Source: Komagataella phaffii GS115
Taxonomy: Eukaryota; Ascomycota; Pichiomycetes; Pichiales; Pichiaceae
DNA: 64,000 nucleotides
NCBI RefSeq assembly: GCF_000027005.1
Contig: NC_012964.1
Span: forward strand, 1,550,001 to 1,614,000
Direction: 5' to 3'
Shown here: piece after piece, positions 55,198 through 64,000 of the stretch
Position numbering within the stretch: the first letter of the stretch is position 1
How the letters are laid out: every line of letters starts with the position of its first letter
Position numbers and translations under genes: made by a program
Notes under the pieces: generated by a model
The model's database searches: none
What the model saw: only the letters and a program-made list of their open reading frames with translations
Told to the model about the DNA's origin: nothing

Positions 55198-55268
55198 TCC
55201 GTGATAGTTTAGTGGTAGAACCACCGCTTGTCGCGCGGTAGACCGGGGTTCAATTCCCCGTCGCGGAG
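55198..55268 (+). tRNA. tRNA-Asp (GTC)
   Basis: A complete 71-nt cloverleaf can be drawn. The acceptor is TCCGTGA pairing with TCGCGGA, with discriminator G. The D arm lies in GTTTAGTGGTAGAAC. The anticodon stem is ACCGC/GCGGT with loop TTGTCGC (anticodon GTC). The T arm is GGGGTTCAATTCCCC, which includes the B box. It is nearly identical to S. cerevisiae tRNA-Asp and has no intron. A T-rich RNA polymerase III terminator (TTTTGTTTTTG) follows directly. Confidence 0.97.
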
Positions 55269-55709
55269 TTTTGTTTTTGTCAACTAACTTAAAAGACCAA
55301 GTTAAAAGTAAGGCATTGATCAATTTTTTGAAATGTGCGTAGTTCGCAAAAGCATCGATGTGACTCAAAAGAGGCTAATGGGAATGAGATGACTACTTAA
55401 AAACGTTTAAGCTTGGACACTCGACTGGGATTGGTACGGGTTTGCCTGCTTTTTAAATTACCCTTAACCTTGCCCTTCTTTTCATCATTCAAAAATGAGC
55501 TTGGTTATGATATAGCCTGACATCTTTTTGATTTGAATGGTCGCAGACATTCCGTTTTGTGGGTCTTAGTAGCTAGTAGCTGTTAATCAAATTTGAATCT
55601 CACTATATTGCCCCAGAATAATCCTTACCCAAACAAGAGAGGACTTGTGCAGTGTATTATGTACATACTATCTTCAAAGATATTTAATTATGATTACACA
55701 CATTCGCAA
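55269..55709. other. Spacer with a possible small basic reading frame
   Basis: The minus strand at 55397-55504 encodes 35 residues rich in Lys, Arg and Ser ending K-L-K-R-F then TAA. Just upstream, an ATG at 55550 opens M-S-A-T-I-Q-I-K-K in a different frame that stops after 21 codons. Neither was recognised. It could be a frameshifted or spliced small gene, or chance. Confidence 0.3.
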
Positions 55710-56552
55710 TCATAGATCTTGCAGTTTCACAAATTGGTTCTGCTGAAACGAAGCTAACGATGTCATTGACGAGTATCTATTGTTAGCTTGCCTGATGTTT
55801 CTGAGTTGCAATTCAAGAGGACTCAATTTAGTTCTTTTCAAAACAGATTGAATGCCCCTACTCTCTTGATTTACGTTCTCCGAGGGGTTTTGTTTGGCTA
55901 AGTAGCCCCTTTTGTTGGAGGAAGAGTAAAATACTATGTCCCTCCTCGAAATCGGCCTTGCACAGAGGGGAAGATAGCCTTTGCTTTTGATAAACCATGA
56001 AGGAGCGTGGTGAGCTTTGTAACTGAGCTTGCCATAGTACCTAGAAACAAAGGAACCATTGTTTCTCTCTATGGCTCTAATTGCAGGATTTGAGGCTTTG
56101 GTAGCTTCAACATTAAGAGGGAAATCAAATTTTTCTTTACCGTTTCCCAATATTGTGACACCATCTTTCATTGGTCCAGATATCAACCCACATTGTTTCA
56201 TTTTTTTAATCGTTAGCGTCTCATCGATATCAAGTAGTCCCCGTCTGTACCAATCAACGATTTTAACTAACTTCAACTCATTCAAATCCAAACGATTGAA
56301 ACGGATAAAACCACGCTTAGGGAACAGCTTATATATTGGTGTTTGTCCACCTTCAAACCAAGGTTTGATATTCTCACGAGCTTTTTGGCCCTTTTGACCT
56401 CTTCCAGAAGTTTTACCTAGGCCGCTGCCCGGACCTCGTCCTACTCTTTTTTGAGACTTTGAAGAACCTTCACTAGGATGGAGATTGCTAAGGAGTGACT
56501 GAAACCTTTTCTGACTGTATCGAAACAATCTTGCATCAGTGAACACAGGCAT
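55710..56552 (-). CDS. MRPL10: Mitochondrial ribosomal protein uL15m
   Basis: The mitochondrial large-subunit protein uL15 (bacterial L15), 280 residues (322 in S. cerevisiae Mrpl10). The glycine- and arginine-rich L15 N-terminal signature is clear: G-R-G-P-G-S-G-L-G-K-T-S-G-R-G-Q-K-G (about 38-55), followed by F-E-G-G-Q-T-P-I-Y-K-L-F-P-K-R-G-F (about 65-81). The L15 core L-N-L/E-L-x-K-I-V-D-W continues, and a fungal C-terminal extension follows. The N-terminus (D-A-R-L-F-R-Y-S-Q-K-R-F) is Arg-rich and suits import. The frame extends 33 codons upstream only to a GTG, so the ATG at 56552 is used. Confidence 0.93.
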   Translation of the reverse strand: MPVFTDARLFRYSQKRFQSLLSNLHPSEGSSKSQKRVGRGPGSGLGKTSGRGQKGQKARENIKPWFEGGQTPIYKLFPKRGFIRFNRLDLNELKLVKIVDWYRRGLLDIDETLTIKKMKQCGLISGPMKDGVTILGNGKEKFDFPLNVEATKASNPAIRAIERNNGSFVSRYYGKLSYKAHHAPSWFIKSKGYLPLCARPISRRDIVFYSSSNKRGYLAKQNPSENVNQESRGIQSVLKRTKLSPLELQLRNIRQANNRYSSMTSLASFQQNQFVKLQDL

Positions 56553-57750
56553 AATCCTAAACGCTGTATGTGACAAAAGCTTGAAAACGAAAAATGCTGG
56601 TGCCGGAAAATAGTGAGACTCTGATTGTAACACGACCACCAATATTATCACCGACTTTCAAAAGTTTGCAAGCCTATATATCGCAGACAGCTGAAACAAT
56701 GCGTTCCTTATCGAAAAGCGTATAGGAAATTGGGATTTGGCCAAGTGGAGAATCTGTTTCATAGCATCGACTTTCCATGATTGCAGAAACTTCATTTGCC
56801 TGCAATCGATCTAGGTCTAGGTTTTTTTTTCTTCTTTCTATCTCTTCTCATATTAATTAATATGCCTCCTATTTCCATTCTCACCAACAATAGCAATGGT
56901 AACGTTGATTAAATGGTGACAAACATAGCGCGTCGCATATAACGACACTAATTGTCATTTGTGCCAAGCAGGGAGTACAAGCATGCTTAAACTACTCACC
57001 ATCTAACTTTGTTCTTGTATGAAGTCTTTGAAAGCGTCTTGTCTGTACAGCTAAGTCTTTCCATCAATTGATTGCTACTTCTTTACTACAGGTGAACAAT
57101 CCCGACACTACGTATAGATCCAAGTTCAGGGTCGATAAATTCAATCAGACAAAAGCGAATAACAAGTGAAATTCATGAATTATCTGCAAAAATTCATCTA
57201 TGGTCTAGGTGGATAGAAGAATTGCGTCAAATGAATATCTCCAGCGATTCAAAAGTGCAATAACCTATTCTCAAGTGAAGTCACTGGTTCCAGGTGACAG
57301 TCGCTAGTCAAGATGAATACTATTTCCTTTGATTAATCAGCATAGAGACCCAACTCCTGAAAGAGCCGGCAAACTTGAAAATCACCTTGTTACACTTTTC
57401 AAAGTATTTAAAACATGACCAGTAAAAATGAATTTTTGTGAAGAGACAGATATTTGCGTAGGCCAATTCGAAACATGAATTATGAAAAAAGAAGATTATA
57501 CGACTGTTTACTAAAAATACAGCAGTTTGCAAAAACATATAATTAGAACATTTTCCATAATAAACACCTTCTCTTTGAACTAAAGCTGAAGTTTGATCAT
57601 TCCTTTGAATGAAAGTACTCGTAAATTACATTAAGTTCAAATCAATCTAGGCGTTCTAGTGTTCACTCAAGCGCGCACATAGTGGATATTGCGTTTGTTT
57701 ACTAATTTGAACAAAAGCTAAGGTATACTACTGTGCACACCACGTTCACC
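56553..57750. other. MRPL10-SMC4 divergent intergenic region
   Basis: About 1.2 kb between divergent genes, AT-rich. TGGCCAAGTGG at 56738-56748 resembles a polymerase III A box and a nine-T run follows at 56822-56830, but no matching B box or cloverleaf was found between them. A forkhead-type site lies near SMC4. Confidence 0.5.
57695..57702 (-). promoter_or_regulatory. Forkhead-type site upstream of SMC4
   Basis: The minus strand reads GTAAACAA, a full match to the Fkh1/Fkh2 core (R-Y-A-A-A-C-A class), about 50 bp upstream of the SMC4 ATG. Cell-cycle control of SMC4 would fit, but one short motif is weak evidence. Confidence 0.3.
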
Positions 57751-60700
57751 ATGCCTATGACACCTAATGGCCGTAAACGACGTAGATTGATAACTACAGA
57801 GAACGACTCTGTTGCAGAATTTGAGCTTCACTATTTTGACAAGGAAAATAATAATGGAAATAAAGAAGATATGAGATCCCGCTTGATGAAAACTAAAATT
57901 AAAGTTCCCCTATCTACGACTCTTGAGAATGCTCACATGCTCCACAATAATGCCCACAGGATTGGATCGGGGTTGTTTGAGAGATTTAGACAGGCTGAAA
58001 TACTAAATGAGGACGGTAATATTAAAGGTATTGAAGAGCCTGTACTACCAAGAGGCACCGAGTACACGTACGACGACCATTGCCCAATGAAATATCAGGA
58101 AAAAGGCGAAGAGCAAGAAGAAGAAGAGGAAAAAGGGCGAGAGAAGGGAGAAAATAAAGAAAAGGGAGAAGAGGGAGGAAAACGAAAAGAGAACGAGGGA
58201 AAAAGAGACGCCAAAAATATGCAAGCTTCCTCAGGATTACCAGTTTTGCCCCGAAGCGAAGACGATCAAGGAGAACCCCGACTTGGTTTCTCCAATGATG
58301 TTGACCAAGATTTTGATATCGGAGTAAATGAAAGAAATGCAATTCTTGAACTACCTCAGTCACCAAGTGCTGAGCTGGTTCAACCGTTATCAGGTGAGCT
58401 GCCAGCATTAGAATATTCTGAAAAAAAGGGGTCAACTCCAAGACTTGTTATCGATAAACTAGTATTAACAAACTTCAAATCTTACGCGGGAAAGCAAACT
58501 ATTGGACCTTTTAACCCTTCTTTCAGTGCAATAGTTGGTCCTAATGGAAGCGGGAAGTCAAATGTGATTGACGCATTGCTTTTCGTCTTTGGATTTAGGG
58601 CCACCAAAATGCGACAGAGTAAAATCAAGGAACTCATTCACAACTCAGAGGAATTTCCTAATTTAGATTCATGCTCTGTCGATGTTTTGTTCCATAATGT
58701 TAATGATGAATCTGATGGTTCATGTTCGAGTCTAAAAAATAGTGAACTGACAGTTAGTAGACAGGCTTTTAGAAATAATTCCTCAAAGTACTTCATTAAT
58801 GGGAAAGAGAGTTCGTACTCGAGTGTCACAGAGCTGCTTAAATCGAAAGATATTGATCTAACACATAAAAGATTTTTAATTTTGCAGGGTGAAGTCGAAT
58901 CCATTGCACAGATGAAACCCAAAGCAGAGAAAGAAAACGATGATGGCTTACTAGAATATCTCGAGGACATCATCGGTACGACTAATTATAAACTTGAAAT
59001 TGAAAAACTAATGAAACTTATCGAGGACCTCAATGAGATCTGCATTCAAAAGGAGGAACGCTTTGAATTGGTGGAGAGAGACAAAAAGGCTTTGGAAAGC
59101 AAAAAAGAAGCCTGCTTTGAATTTTTGAGAAAGGAGAAACTACTTGTTTCCAAAAAGAACACCATGTTTCAGGCAGTGGTGATGAGTGATGGAAGAAAAA
59201 TCAATGAGCTTCAGACTGTGGTGGACGAACTAAATGAGTCATTGGAACTAGAAAGGTCACAGAATCAAACTGTTATGAACGAGATTCAAGATTTGGAGAC
59301 TGAAAGCAAAAAGCTCGTTCGACATGCAGATGATCTGAATCAGCAGCGCATAGCTCTTACAAAGAGAGAAAAACAAATCCAGAAAGAAACCGTATCTGTT
59401 CATGAGAAATTGATCCATCTTGAAAAAACCAAGCAAAAATCAGAAGATATTATTGTCTCTAATAAATCTCAACAAAAACATCACACAGATTTGATTTGTG
59501 ATTTGGAGCTTCTAATGTCAGAAAACGATCGTAGGTTGAAAGAACTGACTAATTCTTTAATGAACAAGAAGGACGAAGTTCAGGCAATAAAAGTATCATT
59601 AGCAGACAAAACGAAAGACTGCAACATTCAGCTGGAGATTCTCGCAAACAAACTTGAACCTTTTAAGATCAGAAATGACGCGAAGGAAAAGGAAATAAAG
59701 GTTGTGGAATCTAAGATAGAGATACTAAAGAAAAGCAAACTCGCAGCATTAGAGGAGATTTCGGATTCACAAAAGCACATACAAGACTTGGAGACTAAAT
59801 ATGCAGAACTTTTAGCCAGCTTGCAAGAAAAGAATGAGAAATTGCGAGAAATCTCTCTAGAATTGGTCCAAGGAGAAGCGCAGGTAAACAAATATGATGA
59901 AGCTCTTAAGAAAATCAAAACTTCTCTTAATGAGAAACAAAATCTATATCTAGAGGCGAAGTCGACACTAAATGAACAATCCAGTGAAAATACAGTGCTT
60001 TGCAAGCTAATGAACTTACGAAAGCAAGGGATATTGAAAGGCTTCCATGGACGTTTGGGAGACCTCGGCGAAATTGACTCGAAGTACGATATCGCCATCT
60101 CCACAGCTGCAACTTTGAATGATCTTGTTGTTGAGGACGTAGAAACTGCTCAGCTTGCGATCGAGTACCTAAGAAAACATAAATTAGGTTTTGCTCGTTT
60201 TATTGTCCTCAATAAGTTGAAGAGCAATATGAAATCCATTGACACTCCTTACAATGTGCCCAGGCTGTTCGATCTTATTAGGGCAAAAGACTCGAGGTTT
60301 CTACCAGCTTTCTACAGCGTTTTGCGGGATACTTTGGTGGTAAGCTCGATAGAGCAAGCTAATAATATTTTTGCAAGTAAGAGATCTCGGATTATAACTT
60401 TGAAAGGAGAACTGGTTGAAATGTCAGGCACTCTCACAGGTGGTGGTAGGCACATCAGGAGTGGTGGCATGAAGGTTTCAAAGAGTGTGAGCTACGATGA
60501 AGTAAGACAACTAGAGGCAGAATATTTGACTAAGGAGCAAGCATATAAGAAAGCTGAAGAGCACTTCCTCAAAATGCAGAATCTACTAAGTGATTTTAGG
60601 CAGAAGCTACCTAGTCTTGAAGGTGAGATCAAGGAACTCAAAGTGGAAACTGAAATTGTAAAGAATGAATTGCAGAATGTTCAACAGAATCATGAAAATC

Positions 60701-62076
60701 TTGTGAGAAGGAGCAATATTACTGTTCCTAAAGTTGAGATGGAAATTCTGGCGGAGGGTCATACACGAGAGACCCTCCTGGATGAATTTAAAAACCTTAA
60801 GTCCATGTCTGCTTCTTTGGAGAACCAAATAAAGGAGATTGAGAGCAGAATCCTCGAAATTGGAGGATTAGAGTTGCAACAAAAACATAGCCAAGTCGAA
60901 TCAATTATTGAACAGATTGAAGCTATACATGAGCAAAATTCATCTTCGAAACTTAAAACGAAACGACTAGAGAATGAAAATTCTAGATTTGATAAATCTG
61001 TTAGACAACATACAGAAATGATTCAAAAGTGCAAATTGGAGATTATGGATGTAAATAAAAGTGCTGGTTCAAGTAAGGAATTGCTCAATCTACTTCGTAA
61101 TGATATCGATGAGCTGAATACTTTGTCCAATGACAATAGTACTAAGTTAGAACAGATTGAAATTGATCTGGAACACAGAAGAAACAAAGTCACAAAATTT
61201 AGATCGACCGAAGTCGAGTTGCAGAATAGTATTGAAAAGCATGGATCAATAATCAAGGCAACTAAAAGAAGGGTAGAGGAGTTGAGAAAAACGCATAGCT
61301 GCATCAAACTTAGAGATGTTTCCGAACTTTTATCATGGATGGAACCCGGAGAAACAAAGGATGACCTAATCCAGGATGAAGCTATCCTAAAGGAACTTTC
61401 TCCTGAAGAACTGAAGAATGTAGATTTAGATCAAGTAAGGCATGATCTTCATGCCCTTGAGGAGTTCATGGTATCCAGTAAAGTTGACGTCGAGGTGCTC
61501 TTAGATTATGCAAAGCGTTATCGTGAGTCTCAAGATAGGAAAGCAGACCTAAATTCCTCCGTCTTGAAACGTGATTCTTTGAAAATCAAGTGCGAAGAAC
61601 TAAAGATCAAGAGGCTGGACGAATTTATGTTGGGATTTAATACCATTTCCATTACTCTTAAAGAAATGTATCAGCTGATAACCATGGGAGGAAATGCCGA
61701 GCTCGAGTTAGTGGACTCTTTAGATCCTTTTAGTGAGGGTATTTTATTCAGCGTGATGCCTCCTAAGAAATCTTGGAAAAACATATCTAACTTATCAGGC
61801 GGTGAGAAGACTCTTTCATCATTAGCTTTGGTTTTCGCTTTACATCGATACAAGCCTACGCCATTGTATGTAATGGATGAAATAGATGCTGCCTTAGATT
61901 TTCGAAATGTGAGCATTGTCGCCAACTACATCAAGGAGCGTACTAAAAATGCTCAGTTTATTGTTATTTCATTGAGAAATAACATGTTTGAGTTATCAAA
62001 GCAATTGGTTGGAATCTACAAGGTGAATAATATGACAAGGAGCATCAGTCTACAGAATATAGATATTGTCCACTAG
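57751..62076 (+). CDS. SMC4: Condensin ATPase Smc4
   Basis: Smc4 pairs with Smc2 as the ATPase core of condensin in mitotic chromosome condensation. The 1441-residue product (1418 in S. cerevisiae) has a long charged N-terminal extension containing a Lys/Glu-rich run (about 115-155). The head follows, with F-K-S-Y-A-G-K-Q and Walker A G-P-N-G-S-G-K-S-N (about 265-273). The first coiled coil leads to the hinge near residues 755-910 (G-F-H-G-R-L-G-D-L-G, T-L-T-G-G-G-R-H). The second coiled coil leads to the C-terminal head with signature L-S-G-G-E-K-T-L-S-S-L (about 1349) and Walker B Y-V-M-D-E-I-D-A-A-L (about 1373). The T-L-T-G-G-G-R hinge and N-terminal extension mark Smc4 rather than Smc2. 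The frame opens at a GTG, so the ATG at 57751 is used. Confidence 0.96.
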   Translation: MPMTPNGRKRRRLITTENDSVAEFELHYFDKENNNGNKEDMRSRLMKTKIKVPLSTTLENAHMLHNNAHRIGSGLFERFRQAEILNEDGNIKGIEEPVLPRGTEYTYDDHCPMKYQEKGEEQEEEEEKGREKGENKEKGEEGGKRKENEGKRDAKNMQASSGLPVLPRSEDDQGEPRLGFSNDVDQDFDIGVNERNAILELPQSPSAELVQPLSGELPALEYSEKKGSTPRLVIDKLVLTNFKSYAGKQTIGPFNPSFSAIVGPNGSGKSNVIDALLFVFGFRATKMRQSKIKELIHNSEEFPNLDSCSVDVLFHNVNDESDGSCSSLKNSELTVSRQAFRNNSSKYFINGKESSYSSVTELLKSKDIDLTHKRFLILQGEVESIAQMKPKAEKENDDGLLEYLEDIIGTTNYKLEIEKLMKLIEDLNEICIQKEERFELVERDKKALESKKEACFEFLRKEKLLVSKKNTMFQAVVMSDGRKINELQTVVDELNESLELERSQNQTVMNEIQDLETESKKLVRHADDLNQQRIALTKREKQIQKETVSVHEKLIHLEKTKQKSEDIIVSNKSQQKHHTDLICDLELLMSENDRRLKELTNSLMNKKDEVQAIKVSLADKTKDCNIQLEILANKLEPFKIRNDAKEKEIKVVESKIEILKKSKLAALEEISDSQKHIQDLETKYAELLASLQEKNEKLREISLELVQGEAQVNKYDEALKKIKTSLNEKQNLYLEAKSTLNEQSSENTVLCKLMNLRKQGILKGFHGRLGDLGEIDSKYDIAISTAATLNDLVVEDVETAQLAIEYLRKHKLGFARFIVLNKLKSNMKSIDTPYNVPRLFDLIRAKDSRFLPAFYSVLRDTLVVSSIEQANNIFASKRSRIITLKGELVEMSGTLTGGGRHIRSGGMKVSKSVSYDEVRQLEAEYLTKEQAYKKAEEHFLKMQNLLSDFRQKLPSLEGEIKELKVETEIVKNELQNVQQNHENLVRRSNITVPKVEMEILAEGHTRETLLDEFKNLKSMSASLENQIKEIESRILEIGGLELQQKHSQVESIIEQIEAIHEQNSSSKLKTKRLENENSRFDKSVRQHTEMIQKCKLEIMDVNKSAGSSKELLNLLRNDIDELNTLSNDNSTKLEQIEIDLEHRRNKVTKFRSTEVELQNSIEKHGSIIKATKRRVEELRKTHSCIKLRDVSELLSWMEPGETKDDLIQDEAILKELSPEELKNVDLDQVRHDLHALEEFMVSSKVDVEVLLDYAKRYRESQDRKADLNSSVLKRDSLKIKCEELKIKRLDEFMLGFNTISITLKEMYQLITMGGNAELELVDSLDPFSEGILFSVMPPKKSWKNISNLSGGEKTLSSLALVFALHRYKPTPLYVMDEIDAALDFRNVSIVANYIKERTKNAQFIVISLRNNMFELSKQLVGIYKVNNMTRSISLQNIDIVH

Positions 62077-62135
62077 TGTCAAGGCTTTATAAAAGCCCTT
62101 TTTGTTGCTATTGGCTGTTTAACATAGTTACGTGT

Positions 62136-64000
62136 TTACGCCCAATTGCCTCGGGTATCCCCGATCTCACTGTAATTAGTGCTTCTGCTTTTTTCGTCTT
62201 TTCGACTTCCTTCAATCGTTACATTCCCTTCATCGTCATCGTCTTCATCGTCTTCATCGTCTTCATCGTCTTCATCGTCTTCATCGTCTTCATCGTCTTC
62301 ATCGTCTTCATCCTCTTCCGCCTGCTCCTCCTCTTCTTCTTCATCATCATCACCATCATCTCGATCATAATCACCGTCATCATCATCATTTCCACTATTT
62401 TCATTGGAGCTGCTTGCACTATAATCTTCAACGCTATCGCTGCTGAAAAATTCATCCAAAGTTTTAATCTTTAACGACTTTGACGATTGTAATTTGTTTT
62501 GACGACTGAACTGAGGTTGACCGGAACCAACTGTAAAAGAATTATGGCTCTCCAATGCAGGTTCATTCGTGTTGGATTTATTATACTCGTTTGATAGCCA
62601 GCTGGTGTTCTGCGAGTAATTCTTGATGTCAAGATCAAGACTACGCTTTTCCGTAAATCGGGCTAACTCGTTTGCGGACAAGACATTCCATTCAACCATT
62701 TTAAGATAGTCCAGTATCAATTTGGATATCAACCTTTCACACTTCTTGGTGCTTATCTTTGGTGGCTTTTTGAAAACTTGGAAAACTAATACTCCGATCT
62801 CGATTCTTCGTAGCTTCCGGGTCAAGGAGATATGTTGCGTTTCAATGAGCCGCTCTAAATTCACAATTTTCACACTGTTTTCCTCATCAATAACTAAGTT
62901 TGGTAATAAAGAGCTTATAAATCGTGCCCTGTCTCTAATATCCACCGATTTGTCATACTTGCAGTAGTTCAAAACTAGATTAAAGCACTTGAATAGAGGA
63001 GAATTGAAACTGAAATCGGAGTTGTTGTTGTTGCTGGTTTTAAAGTTGTAAATATCCTTTGCCAATAATTTTGCTGCCAGGTACAAAATGTTCAGTTTAA
63101 CTTCAGGACCCTCAGAGGGAAAATTTTGAAGCATGATCCTTAAAATATCAACAATAAAACTAGTGTCAACATGAGGATTGGACAGATTAGCAAATTCTCC
63201 CAGAAGCCAGATAATGGATCCCTTTGTTGGCCCCTCAACCTTATGCTCAATTAGTTTGGCGACAAGAATTCCAAGGGTCCTCTCATTAGAAATCAAGTTT
63301 TCCTGGATGAATAGTCTAATTCCATTGAAATATTCCGGTAAAAGAGAAGGTTGTATACACTGGTCAAGCTTACTCAAATACCAACTCAAAATGGTAGATA
63401 TTTGGCTCTCAAACAGGTGTGGGCTACTGTAGAGTTCATTGACAAGTTTCAGAATCTCAACTTTCGATTCATCCTCAACATAGCTGGACTCATGTAGATA
63501 GTACTTTAACTCGTTAAAAATAGGTCCAAAAGTGTCAGCATTCAGAAGTTGCACCAAAATCGCTACTTTTAGATGAATAGTTCGGCTATCATCACTGGGA
63601 AGAACAAAAAATTCTTTAATATGGGAAGAGAACAAGCTGGGCTCGTACATTGTGAAAACTAAAATTAGCTGCAGAACATAGGGTTTCAGGCCTGATGGCT
63701 CAACTAACGAAACCATGTTTAATAGCATCGCATCTATCTTGTACGTCTTTATAGTTGTAGCACATGAGAGACACAAAAAACTTTTAGCCACAGAAAAAAG
63801 AACACATGAGTCTAATGAATGAATTAAATTTTTTTGGGCATCTAAGAAGAGAATTAAATCTGGGTCATAATGCACATCAGTGGATGAATCCACATTTGAA
63901 CATTTATGTGGATAGCAGTCAAAATATATTTTCTCATTATCATCCAAGACTACATGAGTCTTTTGGAGAAATTTTCGGCTGTAAATTGTCAGTAGTTGAA
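62136..64000 (-). CDS. APL6: AP-3 adaptor beta subunit Apl6 (5' end outside window)
   Basis: The minus-strand frame is open to the right edge of the window, so the start codon is missing; about 620 C-terminal residues are present. It is a beta-adaptin trunk of the AP-3 complex, which sorts cargo from the Golgi to the vacuole. Recognisable stretches are Y-D-P-D-L-I-L-F-L, V-A-K-S-F-L-C-L, L-K-P-Y-V-L-Q-L, G-S-I-I-W-L-L-G-E-F and V-K-L-N-I-L-Y-L-A-A-K-L within a HEAT-type solenoid, and D-I-R-D-R-A-R-F near the trunk end. A hinge follows, ending in an extreme acidic tail of Glu and repeated Asp-Glu-Asp encoded by a 9-bp tandem repeat. The acidic hinge is typical of beta-3 adaptins. It converges on SMC4 with a 59-bp gap. 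Confidence 0.88.
   Translation of the reverse strand, partial: QLLTIYSRKFLQKTHVVLDDNEKIYFDCYPHKCSNVDSSTDVHYDPDLILFLDAQKNLIHSLDSCVLFSVAKSFLCLSCATTIKTYKIDAMLLNMVSLVEPSGLKPYVLQLILVFTMYEPSLFSSHIKEFFVLPSDDSRTIHLKVAILVQLLNADTFGPIFNELKYYLHESSYVEDESKVEILKLVNELYSSPHLFESQISTILSWYLSKLDQCIQPSLLPEYFNGIRLFIQENLISNERTLGILVAKLIEHKVEGPTKGSIIWLLGEFANLSNPHVDTSFIVDILRIMLQNFPSEGPEVKLNILYLAAKLLAKDIYNFKTSNNNNSDFSFNSPLFKCFNLVLNYCKYDKSVDIRDRARFISSLLPNLVIDEENSVKIVNLERLIETQHISLTRKLRRIEIGVLVFQVFKKPPKISTKKCERLISKLILDYLKMVEWNVLSANELARFTEKRSLDLDIKNYSQNTSWLSNEYNKSNTNEPALESHNSFTVGSGQPQFSRQNKLQSSKSLKIKTLDEFFSSDSVEDYSASSSNENSGNDDDDGDYDRDDGDDDEEEEEEQAEEDEDDEDDEDDEDDEDDEDDEDDEDDDDEGNVTIEGSRKDEKSRSTNYSEIGDTRGNWA
62239..62310. repeat. 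9-bp tandem repeat in the APL6 acidic tail
   Basis: Eight perfect copies of TCGTCTTCA (plus strand) run head to tail over 72 bp, flanked by degenerate TCA/TCT triplets on both sides. On the coding strand each unit encodes Asp-Glu-Asp, so copy-number change would keep the APL6 frame and only alter tail length. Confidence 0.95.

Noticed and set aside
56738..56830. A-box-like TGGCCAAGTGG followed by a T run, suggesting a tRNA-Ser/Leu or other polymerase III gene
   Set aside because: No B box, acceptor pairing or anticodon arm could be drawn in the roughly 90 nt between them.
62179..62370. Poly-serine frame opposite APL6
   Set aside because: It is the antisense reading of the Asp-Glu-Asp repeat and has no independent coding support.

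Overview
The window is nuclear DNA from a budding yeast (Saccharomycotina). It is AT-rich and densely packed with single-copy eukaryotic genes on both strands. Introns are few and short (46-65 nt), lie near the 5' ends of genes, and have CTAAC-like branch sites. CTG codons fall at conserved leucines (for example codon 111 of PRP39), so the CUG-Ser and CUG-Ala yeast clades are unlikely. Overall character fits a methylotrophic yeast such as Komagataella (Pichia), but that genus call is inference. I see no transposon, CRISPR array, plasmid or viral gene.

Layout. 1-1722: no gene recognised. 1.7-13 kb: UTR4, RAD23 (one intron), PRP39, RAD7, a 1.6-kb gene-poor gap, BFA1, a YBR053C-like SMP-30 protein, HIT1 (one intron) and IMO32/EAT1-like hydrolase. 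UTR4-RAD23 and RAD7-BFA1-HIT1 are also neighbours in S. cerevisiae (YEL038W-YEL037C and YJR052W/053W/055W). 13-40 kb: AIM32, GDB1, SKI3, MLC2, RPO26, PZF1, ATG13, RPC82, QCR2, SMX3, an NCBP3-like gene, GAB1, HDA3, AOS1 (one intron) and PRP4. Most of this corresponds to S. cerevisiae YPR178W-YPR191W, with the five genes SKI3 to ATG13 inverted as one block. 40-54 kb: OXP1, a serine-rich protein, an LRR protein, ISN1 (three introns with 11-nt and 14-nt exons), VTC4 and a YKR070W-like HAD phosphatase. 54-64 kb: a gene-poor stretch with a tRNA-Asp(GTC), MRPL10, SMC4, and APL6 running off the right edge.

Functional themes. Two nucleotide-excision-repair genes (RAD23, RAD7) flank a U1 snRNP gene. 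Pre-mRNA processing is represented by PRP39, SMX3, PRP4 and the NCBP3-like gene. RNA polymerases are represented by RPO26, RPC82 and PZF1. Candidate regulatory sites are a Pho4-type CACGTG upstream of VTC4, a HAP-type CCAAT box upstream of QCR2, a PACE-like site upstream of RAD23 and a forkhead-type site upstream of SMC4. The main unusual items are the ISN1 micro-exons, the five-gene inversion, a decayed HSP12-like relic between PZF1 and ATG13, and the NCBP3-like gene. I found no clearly new multi-gene system. All names come from reading the translations and from remembered family sequences; no database search was run.
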